64,000 bases of DNA from Saururus chinensis (Eukaryota > Streptophyta > Magnoliopsida > Piperales > Saururaceae), in assembly GCA_035235625.1 (NCBI GenBank), contig CP141140.1, positions 21,782,685-21,846,684 on the forward strand, given 5' to 3'. Both the position numbers and the translations under genes were made by a program. This document shows, in pieces, positions 1 to 12,903 of this stretch (position 1 is its first letter; the number at the start of each line of letters is the position of its first letter). The notes beneath the pieces are model-generated. The model was not told where the DNA came from. It did not search any database and was given only the letters and a program-made list of their open reading frames with translations.

Positions 1-1248
1 CAAATATTTGCATTTGTCTAATTGAAAATTGTAAGTTGCTCACTGTAAGGGTGAAAGTGTGAACTATATGTTTAGATTAATTGTCATGCTCCAATTTTGT
101 ATTAATTGTTCAATTTGCCTTATTGTATGTCCAAATTATTCATTTTTTTATCATTGTTCGGAAAGAAAATTTCTTCTCTCTGTTAGTGATTGTTGCTAGA
201 ATACCTATTATGGGCCCAAATATACTTTATTGTGAGTGCCTATTAGCACATGGAACCTTTGTCTTATATGGGTTACAGTGATTGTGGTCAGAATACCTAT
301 TAGCTGAGGATATTATGGCGGACTGTGGATTGCATTTGTTGGTGATGTTTGGTTTATTTGATCTGCATTCTTGATTTTTTTCCCAACTGCCTGTGCTCAG
401 GAAAAGTGATATGAAAGAGGTTAAACATCTAATATGTGATGAATATGAATCCAAATTTTCAGCAATTATGCTTTTGGCAACTAACCCTCCATTATATCCT
501 CTTTCCTGAGTTTGCATTTTCTTCAATGTAATATGTGTCACTAGATGTGCAGTTTGCCAGTGTATTACTCATATATAGATACTTCAATTGAAGGTCCTCA
601 TTGCACCTCTTAAGGGATTCAACCTTGTCATTACACTATGGTGTTTTTATGGAAAATTGATCTTTTGTGAACCTAGGTTCAACATCTTAAGCCAATGACC
701 AATAGAAATGAATTTCTTTAATTAAAATCTCTTGTTGATAACCAATAGAAACTTATGAAGTCCACCATTTCTCCCTTTGCTAAAAATTTAAAACCACCTG
801 GTGATAACAGATAGAAATTGCTAATGACCATTTCTCAATTTCAGTGTGTATACTTTACATTACATAACCGGATTTGGGGGGAAACCAAAACTTATAGCTT
901 TAGCATAATAGATAGACTGAGTAACCAGTGAGATGTTGGTAATATACCCTATCATGAGATAATTTTGCATCTAGTAAACACTATAACAAACATAAGATGA
1001 ACCATCTATTCAAATAACGTAGGGTTCTTTCGCTAATTCTAATCATCTATAGCTTCATTTGACAGCAACCAGTGACACTAGTTCTAATATCTATAGCTTC
1101 ATTTTTTCTTCTTTGCATTTATATATATGTCCAGTAATTCAGTGGAGGTGACATGTGGAAGTGTTCTAGTCAAATTGAATTCAAAAGCCAATTGTCTACA
1201 CCAATGGAAAAGTGCTTCTTCTCATAATTCTTCCTTTTGTGTTGTGTG
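1..1248. other. AT-rich non-coding stretch, nothing recognised
   Basis: Short open frames only, without family resemblance. A small local repeat (TCTATAGCTTCATTT) occurs near 1045 and 1090. Confidence 0.6.
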
Positions 1249-1835
1249 AATTATATAAACCTGTATAGAATTGAATACATTCCTGCTCAAATACATCCAT
1301 TTACTTTTTTTTGCATGATTTTCTCTATGTTATGTGAAATAGATACTTTATTATATGCTTGTCCAAAAACATTTACTTTGCTTGCTGTGTAATTCTTTTT
1401 ATTTTCTTTTGTTTTGTTTTCTTGAGTTTTAATATTTGTTTTTCTAGCCACATTTGGTTGTGGTAGGAGTTCCTCTGTAGTGTGATTTTATTGGTCTTTG
1501 TCATGGTTATTTCTTTTAGGTTCTCCTTTATACTTCTACCATTAATTATATAAACCTGTATAGAATTGCATACAGTTTCTGCTCAAATACATCCATTTAA
1601 TTTTTTTCTTCATGATTTTCTCTATGTTCTATTAAATAGATACTTTATTATATGCTAGTCCAAAAATATTTGCTTTTCTTGCTATGCAATTCTTTTTATT
1701 TTCTTAGGTTCTATTTTCTTGAATTTTAATATTTGTTTTGCTGGCCACGTTGGGTTGTGGTAGGAGTTCCTCTACACTATGATCTTTTTAGTCTTTGGCA
1801 TGGTTGTTTCTTTTAGGTTCTCCTTTATAGCAAAT
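1249..1835. repeat. Diverged tandem duplication, period about 294 bp
   Basis: Copy 1 starts at about 1249 and copy 2 at about 1543, both with AATTATATAAACCTGTATAG. They share GTTGTGGTAGGAGTTCCTCT and the TTTTAGGTTCTCCTTTATA end. A third, partial copy lies at about 2610-2755. No coding content is seen. Confidence 0.85.
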
Positions 1836-3300
1836 CATCATGTATAATTGTCACTTCTGCATAATATCACTACTACCTTTTCAATTCTACTCTTTTGTAT
1901 TGTAACTCTATTTATGTAATGATTCCTTCATAATTAGTTGCAAGCATTGATTATAATTTGCAACAATGTTTATAGTTTCCAAGTAGTTCATATTATGGTC
2001 TAATTCATTATCTTGTTGGACTTAATGCCTAATATATGTGTTGATGATTATCTCTCTTTTTAGGACTTCAAATGAGGCTTTGGTGGTTTTAATTTAAGTG
2101 CAAGAGAAAATATTTTCTAAATAGAAGATTTGGAAGGAGGCTGTTTACTAATATTCTATGTGACAATAGGGAGAATTTCGTCCAAACTGCTTCCTCTCCC
2201 AGCATGTTTTTTGGATCAATATTTTAATTCTTTCTTCATTTTTTTGGTGACAGGGAATAGATATATGTATTCATGTATGGAAAAAATTCTTTAGCTCTAT
2301 ACAGGTTGGTCACAGAAGTTGTTTTTTCTATTTGAGTGGGGCATATATCTTAATAAATGACAGAGAATAAATTGCACCATTTTATGAGCTTCTCATTAGT
2401 TTTTTTTATGATGAACAATTCTTCTCATTTGCTTTCGAAACACACATAATTTCAGGTCACTCGCTTTGGAACTTCTCAGGGGGTAATTCCAAGAAGGGAT
2501 CCACTGCTTATTCTAGGTGGAACTGCAAAAGCTCGTGCTAGCCATTTCTCCATAGCCCTACCAGCAACTTCATTTGAATTATTTACTTTTGGCAATGGGG
2601 TTATGCAATGTGTAATTTTGTTGATTTTTCTCTAGTTCTATTTTCTTGAGTTTTAATGTTTGTTTTGCTGGCCACATTGGTTTGTGGTAGGAGTTCCTTT
2701 GCACTGTGATTTTTCTGGTCTTTGTCACAGTTGTTTCTTGTAGGTTCATTTTCCAGTTGAATATGTTCCAGACATTTAGGTCGTTTCTTTCGGCCATGTC
2801 AATCTTTCTTGTAGATTCAGGATTTGTCTTGACCAGTTCCTATGGGTGGGAGTAGTTGAAAGAGGAAGTCAAACATCTTAAGTCAATGATGAGTAAGAAG
2901 AAGTTTTGGAGTTTCTTTTCAGTCGCTAAACATTGAAAATAAAATAGGGCTAAATTGATATTTTTGGATTTGGAGGGAGGCTGTTTACTAATTATGTGTG
3001 AGATGGTCTATTTACTGCAAGATAACAGTGCAAGACCAAGCCCTGCCCCTCTTTGCAGTACATATAGTTTGATATGCTCCTACTAGGATATTTCTATGAA
3101 ACAATTTGCTTAATGCTAAATAACTGATCATATTATATATGATGTTGCCATTTGTATGTCATATGGCTGATGCATGTTTTTACTTTAAATTTAATTATAA
3201 TATCAATTTCTTTCTCTCATGGAAAACCTTATTTTATGCTTGAAAAACCTTGTGGAAACCTTACTTTATATGTATTTATTAAAATACTATATTTTTATAT
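1836..3300. other. Non-coding stretch with repeat fragments
   Basis: Holds the third partial copy of the 294-bp repeat (about 2610-2755) and a short direct repeat (GGAGGCTGTTTACTAAT near 2135 and 2975). An open stretch at 2457-2580 follows a plausible TTTCAG acceptor but has no recognised relative. Confidence 0.5.
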
Positions 3301-3310
3301 TGTCATTGTA

Positions 3311-3431
3311 GCAAAAGATGGATGAAATGTTGAAGAAACTTCTTGAGGAGACGCAATATACCTTTTCTTCGAGTGAATTATTTGCTCAGATCATGGGAGA
3401 AGAGAGAAATGGTCGTGTTAAAATTTCATGA
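3311..3431 (+). pseudogene. Possible C-terminal fragment of a CACTA-related (En/Spm) transposase gene
   Basis: After a TTGTAG acceptor-like site, a short frame reads KMDEMLKKLLEETQ...MGEERNGRVKIS and ends in TGA. The pattern of a glutamic/lysine-rich helix followed by MG-E-(N/H)GRV resembles the C-terminal end of plant Ptta/En/Spm-type proteins. Just 200 bp downstream lie CACTA-style subterminal repeats, which supports this. Only about 40 codons are seen, so the call is tentative. Confidence 0.4.
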
Positions 3432-3639
3432 ATGTAAAACGATCTATTTATTTCTACTTTGTCATTCAGACATTTAAAAGAAGTACTTCTATGTTACTTA
3501 AGTTTATGGATGGTTCAATGGAATGATCGATGTTCATATTATTTTGTTTTATATTCAACACTAGATAATGTTTATTTTCTAGTCATAGTAAATGTAATTA
3601 TCATTATTTATAGTGCTTTCAAGTGGTCACAATGAATAC

Positions 3640-3990
3640 AATTAGCAATTATTTAAAAAAATAATAATGGGGGAATTAAGGACGTTTTTAAAACATTGCT
3701 TATAGTGTTTCAATTGCACATTACTAATTATTAGCGATGTTTCTAAAATGCCGCTAATTCCTTCTTATGACTTACTTGTATATATAGCAATGTTTGTAAA
3801 TGTCGCCAATTGTTATTGAAAAACGTCACTAATATTTTTAGCAGCATTTTCTAAAATGTCGCTATTAATTATAATTGTGACATTTTGTACAAAGGTCACC
3901 ATAAATGTCGCAAAATACTTTTGGTGACGCAATCTTTAGCGACATTTGCATAAAACTTGACATTGCTAAAAGTATTAGTGACGTTTTATA
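3640..3990. mobile_element. CACTA-type subterminal repeat region
   Basis: Many short copies of a GCGACATTT/AAATGTCGC-like motif in both orientations (for example TTTAGCGACATTTGC near 3935 and AAAATGTCGCT near 3855). Such arrays are typical of CACTA element ends in plants. The CACTA terminal repeat itself was not found. Confidence 0.5.
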
Positions 3991-4092
3991 TATGTCAGTT
4001 AGGTACTACCCACCATATAAGTGCTTCTATCTCATCTGAACATGCTTTACACGCCCATTAGTCCATCAAATAGGAAACCATTATATGTACCC

Positions 4093-4431
4093 AAGAGTTA
4101 TGTCAGTTAGGTACCAACAATTATTAGTTGAGTCATATTAGCCAATGCTTTCGGTCTCAATTTTTCCACCATTTTTGTTGACTTTCTTCAATTTGATTCT
4201 TAACCCCACTCATTCCTTCCTTTCTAACATCTCAACATGCTTCACACCCAACATATAAGTCCTTCAAAAAATAAAGATTAAATGTACCTAAGAGTTATGT
4301 TAGTTAGGTACTAACAGTTATCAATTGAGCCATATTAGTCAATGCTGTCGATCTCAATTTTTCTACCATTTCTGTTGACTTTCTTCAATTTCATTCTTAA
4401 CCCCACTCATTCCTTCCTTTCTAACATCCTT
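4093..4431. repeat. Tandem duplication, period about 197 bp
   Basis: Two copies starting AAGAGTTATGT at 4093 and 4290, each continuing through GTTGACTTTCTTCAATTT and CCCCACTCATTCCTTCC. Non-coding. Confidence 0.8.
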
Positions 4432-4513
4432 CAAATCAATAATAAAATTAATGAGCCACAATGCAATTCAAAAAATATATGCCACAATGCAATTCAAAAA
4501 ATATATGCCACCT

Positions 4514-5740
4514 ACCATCTACCAGTCAAGAGTTAGTCTCTATCAGTTAACTTTGTTTTAACCATGTAAACTAGGTCATATAGTCTCCTCCTCGCTAGAT
4601 ATCATATTATGTCATTGAAACCTACCTTGTAAACCTATCTTGCTCAAAACTAATGACCACATAATGTACTTCGACAAATAAAAGTCTCCTAACATATACA
4701 GTCATCAGGTAGCCGTATCAGTTAACATTGTTTTAACCATATAAAGTAGGCTACATGGTCTCCTCCCTGCTAGATGTCAGATCACATCATACTTATGAGT
4801 AAAACTAATTACATATATTCTTCTTACTTAGCCTACCAACAAAACATATATATTCAATTACTTACTTTTCATCAATTAAAATCTATTACAAGCATGCACA
4901 CTAAGCACCAAACACACAAGGTAGTGTTGAAATTATTACTTACTTACACTCTTATTTATCCACCCATATGTAAACCTAATTTGCACAAATCTAATGACCA
5001 CTCAATGTACTTCAAAAAATAAAAACCTCCTACCATCTACCAGTCAACAGTTAAGTAGTATCAATTAACTTTGTTTTAACCTATATACTAGATCATATTG
5101 TCTCTTCCTTGATAGATATCATTTCACATCATTCAAACCTACATTATAAACCCATCTTACGCAAATCTAATGACCACACAATGTACTTCAACAAATAAAA
5201 AGTCTTTTACCATCTATCAGTCAACAGTTCGGTTGTATTAGTTAACATTATTTTAACCATATGTTTTAGGTCATATGGTCTCCTCCTTGTTAGATATCAG
5301 ATCACACCATTGAAACCTACCTTCTACACCTATCTTCCTCAATTCTAATGACTAGAAAATGTGCTTCGATAAAGTTAAGCCTCCTACCATCTATAAGTCA
5401 ACAGCTACATTGTATCAGTTAACTTTATTTTACCCATATGAACTAGGTCATATGCTCTCCTCCTCGCTAGCTAGATATCAGATCACATCATTGAAACCCA
5501 CCTTGTAAACCTATCTTGCTCAAATTTAATGACCACATAATGTACTTCAACAAATAAAAACCTCATACCATCTACCAGTTAACAGTTAGGATGTATCAGT
5601 TAACTTTGTTCTAACCATATAAAATAAGTCAAATTGTCTCCTCCATGCTAGATATTAGATCACATCATGAGTTAAACTAATAAGCTATATTCTTCTTACT
5701 TAGCCTACCAACAAACCATATATAATCATTTAATTACTTT
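4514..5740. repeat. Tandem array of a roughly 177-bp repeat, six diverged units
   Basis: Units begin near 4514, 4690, 5032, 5209, 5386 and 5567, mostly with ACCATCTA(C/T)CAGTCAACAG, and contain TATCAGTTAACTTTGTTTTAA, CTCCTCC-GCTAGATAT and TAATGACCACA-AATGTACTTC. The second unit is about 340 bp because of an extra block containing TTCTTCTTACTTAGCCTACC, which recurs in the last unit. Unit length is in the satellite range, but six units is a short array. Confidence 0.85.
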
Positions 5741-6949
5741 CCATCGACATGGTCACATATAAAAAATTTGAGTTAATTGAACATCATATACCAATTGTGG
5801 CCACATGAGATGATTAAACTAAACATACAATCAAAATACATAATCCATCAAACTAGGAGACATTAAACAGGGAGTAATGCTACACTAACCAAACCATACA
5901 AGAGGTAGTGAGGGCAACATGATTGATCATAATCAGCCACAAAGTTGAAAATTGGCAATTTTTGCTAAAAAAAATATATTTGAAATTCTTCTCATAATGG
6001 CATGAACTTTGGTATAACACTCAACTATTTAGTCAAAAACCTTAAAAAAGTAGACACAAGGAACATCCTAGAAGTACACACTTAAAAGAAGTACAATCTT
6101 GACTGGTAAAAAAATTTAAAAATTGATGTATCTTACTTTTTTCAGTCATTTTAATGAAGAGCCCTTTTTTTTACCAACAAGGCAATGACCTCAAAAGCTC
6201 ATGATTTTGGGCAAAATAACTCACTTAGGCTAATTGCAATTTAATTATATCCTAGAACATGTAGCATTCTTACATGACTTCCAAGTCCGAGGATACAATG
6301 TTGAGCGATAAGAAGCTCCTTGGAAACTATATACAGATTAACCATAAACCTTAATTTCATTGCAAAAGTAAAATAGAAATCGAGAATTGGTTGTATAGAA
6401 TAAGTATAAACCTTATTCATTTGCAAAAGAAAAATTGAAATCGAGAATTCGAGGCCACCATCATTGCATAATTTAAAATTGAAGGATAATTAAAAAGTGC
6501 TTGATAGCAAATCAAAAAGATCATTGACAAGTTCAAGAATAATAATCTTTTTTTCTCTTTTTTTCCTGTTGTTAACAATGGTGTCTAGGTCCTTATGACC
6601 CTACTAGAAGCAGGGCCGCCGGCCTATTAGAGTACTCTATCCCACCACCCATTCCCTGCCCATACATCAAGTCCAAATATAATAAACAGCCTGGCATATC
6701 TTGTGAGCCAAGCTCTTTTGTTGCACACTTCTTTATAACAAGAATATTCTATTCGGTAAGCAAATGTGGTAAATGACAGTCAATTTATCATATGTACATA
6801 TTGTTACAAGCTATCTCGTACCATATAGCCCCAAGTTGCATTCCTTATTTTAGTTGCATATCTACAAAGTCAAGAGGAGTCTACAGAAGGAAATGGTTAT
6901 CCTGATAAATTATTCAGTTCTTTGTTCAAATGATCCCAGTGACTGTGCA
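5741..6949. other. AT-rich non-coding stretch, nothing recognised
   Basis: No long frame with family resemblance. A short direct repeat of AGAAATCGAGAATT near 6374 and 6437 is the only structure seen. Confidence 0.55.
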
Positions 6950-9900
6950 TGTCACGCCCGAGGTTTTTCCACACATTTAATTGAAAATTTTACAAATCTT
7001 TTATTTCAAAATATCGATGTAAATCAAATTAACCAACAAAATTCAAAACGTGTGAAAATAATTTTCGTAAATTAATTCATCATATGACAAAACTAACATT
7101 CTCAGGCGTGACTGAAACAAAAACATAAAGTGAAACCTGCCATGGCCATGGTCTTTAAAAATAAACAAATCCCAGGCCTTTCCGAGTACAAGTTCTTATA
7201 ACAGTCAGAGTTCTAGTTCATACATATATGCACAAGTCCAATATATAATACATTTCTCTCACCTTAAACAATACATAAAATCGTGGCACTAAAAACCATG
7301 AAGCCTTACCATGGTTTCACTGCACACCTAGTCGAGGAAGAAGAATCTACCACTGGGAATAGTCTTATCCAAAAAGTTGTTGATCGACCTGCAAAAGCCT
7401 CTGAACAAAGGGGCTAAAAAAATATAGGGTGAGTATTTTCATACTCAGTAGGAAAATACCCAGTAGGGGAAAAATATCAATGAACTTCGTAAGTTCATAC
7501 ATAGATGCATCATTCGTGCAATCACACATGAAGCAAGCAGTGCATGCAACATAAAGAATGTATCTTACACCCACGATCATACTGGCTGAACTTACACTTA
7601 CTCTTATAGCATACACTTACACTTACACTCTAAATCAAAGTCTTACTCGTACTATCGTACACTTACACTTACAACACATACATACTCGTACAACCTTATT
7701 CGTACGAACTTACTTGTACGACCTTACTCGTACAATCTTACTCTTAAGCATAAACGTACTCTTACGTCTTCCTTATAGGCTCATACTTACACTTGCCCTA
7801 AATCATACTCGTATAGCTTACTCAAAATCCGAAACATACTACTTACTCTTACTGTCGTACACACACTACCAATAACTGAAGCTCATTACAATTAATAAGC
7901 TTCACCATCAGAAAAGGAAGGGAATGTCACTGGGGAGTCACCTTAACCTTTGGGGAGCAACTAGACGCCATGGACTTTTCCGAAGGCAAGACACACCTAT
8001 ACTCATGGGGCACAGGATCAAACAGGTAAGAGTAGATTCATGATACTACTTACCTGAGCACGCAAATGCCCGCTCTTTGGGGCCATACATTGCCAACAAG
8101 GGCCATACAATGCCAACTAAGGGCGGAAAATATACGATACCACTCTTGGGCAGGAATCTTACGGTGCCACTCTTGGGCAGGACATATAGTGCCATCAGTA
8201 GGCCCAATACATACAATGCCCATGAAGGGCAGAAACTTACTGTGCTCTCAACAGAGCATCAAACATCTGGGCTAAAATATAGCACCAAGACTAAATCCCG
8301 CAGGATAACACCATGGCTAGACTAGGAAAGACGCTCAGTAGATTACTTATCGACTGGCTCAAAACGGAACTTAATCTTGCGAAACTCTCTATCTCCAACT
8401 CACAATGTTATCAAATTAGGGTTACTTACCATTCAAGTTCATATTAGGTAACTTATGCATGTACAATTATGTTAAAAACGACTTCCATCTTACAATCTTT
8501 AGTCAACTAGGCTAGAACTGCACCCATTCTGAAGCTCTAATCCACAAAGGTAGCATCCTTTACTTAGCTCATCTCCCACCCTGACACTTACAGTCTTACG
8601 AATCTTTGCACAGTCTTACATAAACTCGAATTCCATACTGATAATCTTATCATCATACACTTATGGCCTAACATCTTACACCATCCCCCATTAAACTGAA
8701 TCATCTTACTCGAACTCCTAAAATGACACCCTTTAGACCTAAGTCCCGTCATCAAACCCTTACTAATTCCTTACTCATTATTCTTTCGTTACAATTCATA
8801 TTACGTATATTATGCATGTACAATTATGTTGTCCACTTTCACTAATTCACAATCCCCCAAAGACGTTAAGAACTTTGAATCTTCCCAATCATTACATCAC
8901 TTAGGTCTTCTGTTCACTGCTCCAATGTACTACTTGACTCAATCCAAGCCAATTCTTCAATCTCATCAAATCCAATCTTCAATGGTCCATCTTACATCTT
9001 TCCTCACCTGTCATACAATCACAATTTCCATGTCGTAGCCTATGAAGCACCCCTTCGACAAACTTACAAACAAACGCATGTACTCGTGCTCATCAACCAC
9101 ACATATTTATCACATACTCAAATCACACACATATAATTCACCTATTTCTTACTGTCATACCTTTAATCCTCGCAAACATATGCATGATTCACATATATAA
9201 AGCATACTCATTTAATTAGCATTATCATGCAAAACATTAAGTTATAAACTCCTAGTATGCTACTACACAATCAAAGCATGTTATAATGAAATTACGAGTT
9301 CAAGGTCCCCTACCTTGTAATCCAGAGGAGTTTGATGGCGAACAAATGACGGTGGCAGCATCGATAGTGGAATAGGCAGCCAAAAGCATCGCACTGAGAG
9401 AGTTGTTGTGTCCCGAGGGTTTTCAGAGATGCTGGAATTAATCTCGATGAAGTTAGATTAATTTCACTCGAAGCCAAAGGTTTGGACGCACTAAGGTGGC
9501 CGAACACATGGTCGTGCCACTAGAAATGGCAAAAGCGACCACATAATGGGGGCTGATTGATTGGAGGTTGGCCAACGGTTTAAAACACTTCATTGGCCAC
9601 AAAACATTAAAATGGACAGGAGACCACATCCAACGGCAACAATTGTGCATTATCAAAGCCTCACAACATGGCAGAGGCTTGCTTGCATACACATGGACAT
9701 AGGAGAGACGAATGAGGGCTTTAACGACCATTTTGCCTGATGATGGAGACGTTCCATAAACATACGTTGAGGCACTAAGGCTTGGCGTAGGTGGCCGACA
9801 AAGGCAGCATCATTTCTAAATGCTACCCACAACCAATTCATCGTATGGACGATTGTGCATCAAGCACGGCTTATGGTGGAGGATATGGGCATGACATTGG

Positions 9901-11380
9901 TCAAGCCTTCGATGGGCTGAATCTAATGGCGTACAATAATACTTCCCCTTGGAAGAATCTGAATTCGAGGGCTCTTTCCTTGCAAGTTCTTGGTCGTGTG
10001 TAACAGGAAGTGAGGGTGCAAAGGTAAATTTGGGCCAAAAGTGTTGGCCCTAGCCGTCACTGGGCCAAGGCAGAGCCCACGTCAATAGGACATGTAGCCC
10101 AAGTCCACGCAATGTCAGGCGGAACAAGTTGGCCCTAGGCTGGGGGTCACTTGACAACGGTCAGAGGCATACCCCGAAGTTTAGGGGCGTTTGGTGTGTG
10201 CAAAAGACGTGTAGAGGAGGCTGTTCGAAGGGTTGAAAGGCCATTCGAACGCCTGGTCATTTGATCGGCCAAACAAGACGTTCGAACGGGCTGTTCAAAT
10301 GCCCTTAATAGTTCACACTAGTTTGTCTTCAACGTTCCGAAATTCAAACCGAAAACTTCCCAAAATTCAAGATAAATTCAAATATCACTATAGAACATCA
10401 TATAATCAAAATATAACCTTAGAACTTGATAGATCTAATTATTCTCATGCTTAATCATAAGCAAATAGCCATAAATTGCATACTTTTAACCACCCACTAT
10501 TAAAGCTCAAAATGAAGCAAGAATCCACATAAATCCACAATCAAGCATTCCAATAAATGAAATCTAATAAGGAAAACCCCCTAATCTTGTGGAAGTCTTT
10601 AGATCCATGAAAAAGCTTTCAAGCTTCAAGAGATCTTACCCAAAAATTAGGGTTTTTGTTAGAACTTGATTAAAATTAAGTAATAGGCTCAAATCAACTT
10701 AAAAATAAACAAAAATTACCTAATTAGGGTTCTAAATCAAAATTAAAATTAAGATTTTTATCGAAAAAATTCAATAATCAAAAGGTAAAAAATGAAGATA
10801 CGAGTGATTAAGACCAAAATAAGAAGATTAAAGGTGATTAGGGCAAGAAATTATATCTAAAATGAATTTTTCTCTTTGGGAAATGGGGTAGAGCACCTCT
10901 TTCTCTTTCACACAGCCCTTCCCCAAAATGGCAAATGGCTATGGTTTTTATTTAAATAGTAAGGTTTTTGGGGTATAAAAATAAAGTGTTGGGTTATAAA
11001 ATAGGTTAAAACGCCCTAAGTGGCTAATTAGGGTTATTTTTTGTCTAAAAATGAAATTAATCACACCCAAACTCACTTAAATGATGTAATAGAAGTTTAG
11101 ATGGTCAAGTGGGTCACACACCGTCCAATATGGACATGGGGCCCGCAGTAGGGTGCACAGCCTAAATTAAGGAAAAATTATGATAAAATCCCATAAAATT
11201 TATAAAAATTGGATAAATCAAGTTTAATACTAATACTTATAAAAAGTAAAATTAAACTTATTTTAAATAATAATTACTAACCCATAACCGAAAAATTAAA
11301 TCAAATCGACACTTAAGTAAAATCACACAATTCACATACTAAAATAGAAATTAAACCTGGTTAAAGTTAGAGATCTTACA
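6950..11380 (-). mobile_element. Long LTR-like block (family of the 31.9-kb solo LTR)
   Basis: Read on the minus strand it starts TGTAAGATCTCTAAC and ends CGGGCGTGACA. A TATA-like TATTTAAATA lies near 10950 in that orientation. The flanks GTGCA and ATACA differ by two transitions, so a target duplication is possible but unproven. It shares with the 31856-35733 block the termini and the palindrome array (here 10211-10300). The interior has two low-complexity arrays: TACTCGTAC/ACTTACACTT at 7560-7860 and a GGGC-spaced repeat at 8060-8270. No coding sequence is seen. Confidence 0.6.
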
Positions 11381-12903
11381 ATACATACATGGTTGTGTTC
11401 ATATTTGAGCTAAAATATGTATAACATGAATCATCTATAATCAATGTACATGCGCAAATATCCATAATTCATCATGGTTATAACCTACTGGGATCATGGA
11501 GAAAATAAGAATGAATCATTGAAATACGGATTTAACACAAGTAGAAAACATCATACTAAACCTAGACAAGTATAGTCAATTTCATGTATAAGCTAAATTA
11601 TAATCGAAAGAAGTTTAGATGCAATTAAGGTGACATTTATAAATAATCATAGCTCATCATAGTTATAGAGAATTAGAATTACCAAGAAATAACAAGAAAT
11701 AGCCAAATATCTACAAAATATATTGTTTTCACTAAAACTACATTTAGCCGTTCCAACAGCCTTACAGCCCATTCGAACACTGAGCGGTCTGTTAGCCAGT
11801 TCGAATGCACGAAATAGTTTAATTTTCTAGTTTGTCTTCAACCTCTCAAAATTTAAATCGAAAATATTCCAAAATTCTATATAAAGTCAAAAATCATCAT
11901 AAAACCTTATATAATCAAAATCTAACCCTAGAACGTGATGAATCTAATCATTTTTATGTTTAATTATACAAAAATAACCAGTAAATCGCATGCTTTTAAT
12001 AAATCACCATTATACATCAAAATGAAGGAAAAACTTAAATAAGCCATAATCATGACATTGCAATGAAGAAAACCACACAAGGTAAAAAAAACCCTTACCT
12101 GTAATAAGCTTTTAAATCCCTTGAACGATCTTCAACCTTAAGAAATCCTACCAAAAAATCAAGCTTTTTAGTTAAACCTAATTTAAATCTATCTAATAGA
12201 CTGAAATCCACTTGGAAGAAGATAGATCTGGAACATCCTTAGGTTAAAAACAAAAATAACCTTATTAAGGTTCTACATCGAAATTAAAAACATGATTTTG
12301 ATGGAAGAAAACGAAGATTCAAACTAGGAGAAATGAAGATAGAGGTGATTAAGACTAAAAATTAAAAGATTAGAGGGTGATTAAGGGTAAAACATACCCT
12401 AACAAGGGTTTCTCCTTTGCGAAATAGGGGTAGAGCGAGCCTCCCTCCAAAACACAGTCATTCCCCATTTGGCAAAGAGGTAGGGTTTTCCCTTATATAG
12501 TAAAGGTTTTAGGCTGGGAATATGAACTTTTGGTGGTTTGTAAAATAGGTGTACACGCCTTTAGTGACCAATTATGGGTATTTTGACTCAAAAATGAATC
12601 TAATCACACTCAAACCTAGTTCGAAAAATTAATAGGAAATTAAAGGTTGAAATAGGTGATATGCCCTCCCACACGGGAGTGGGTACCACAGTGAGGCCCG
12701 CTCCCTTCACCAAGGAAAAATCTAAAGAGAATATTTTTAAATATAAAAAAAATTGGGTAAATAAAGCTTGACACTAATACTCATAACATAAAATTAAACC
12801 TTAAGAAATTTGAAATTAACTAACCCATAACCCCAAAATAAACCAAACCGACAAACAAACACAATTCACACAATTAACAAGGAAATAAATTAGAGATCTT
12901 ACA
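11381..12903 (-). mobile_element. Partial LTR of the same family
   Basis: On the minus strand it starts TGTAAGATCTCTAATT at 12903, has a TATA-like TACTATATAAGG near 12500, carries a decayed palindrome array at 11745-11815 and stops where the neighbouring LTR begins. It is probably the host that the neighbour inserted into, but its other end was not found. Confidence 0.55.

Noticed and set aside
4514..5740. CRISPR-like array
   Set aside because: Long diverged tandem units without unique spacers in a plant nuclear context.
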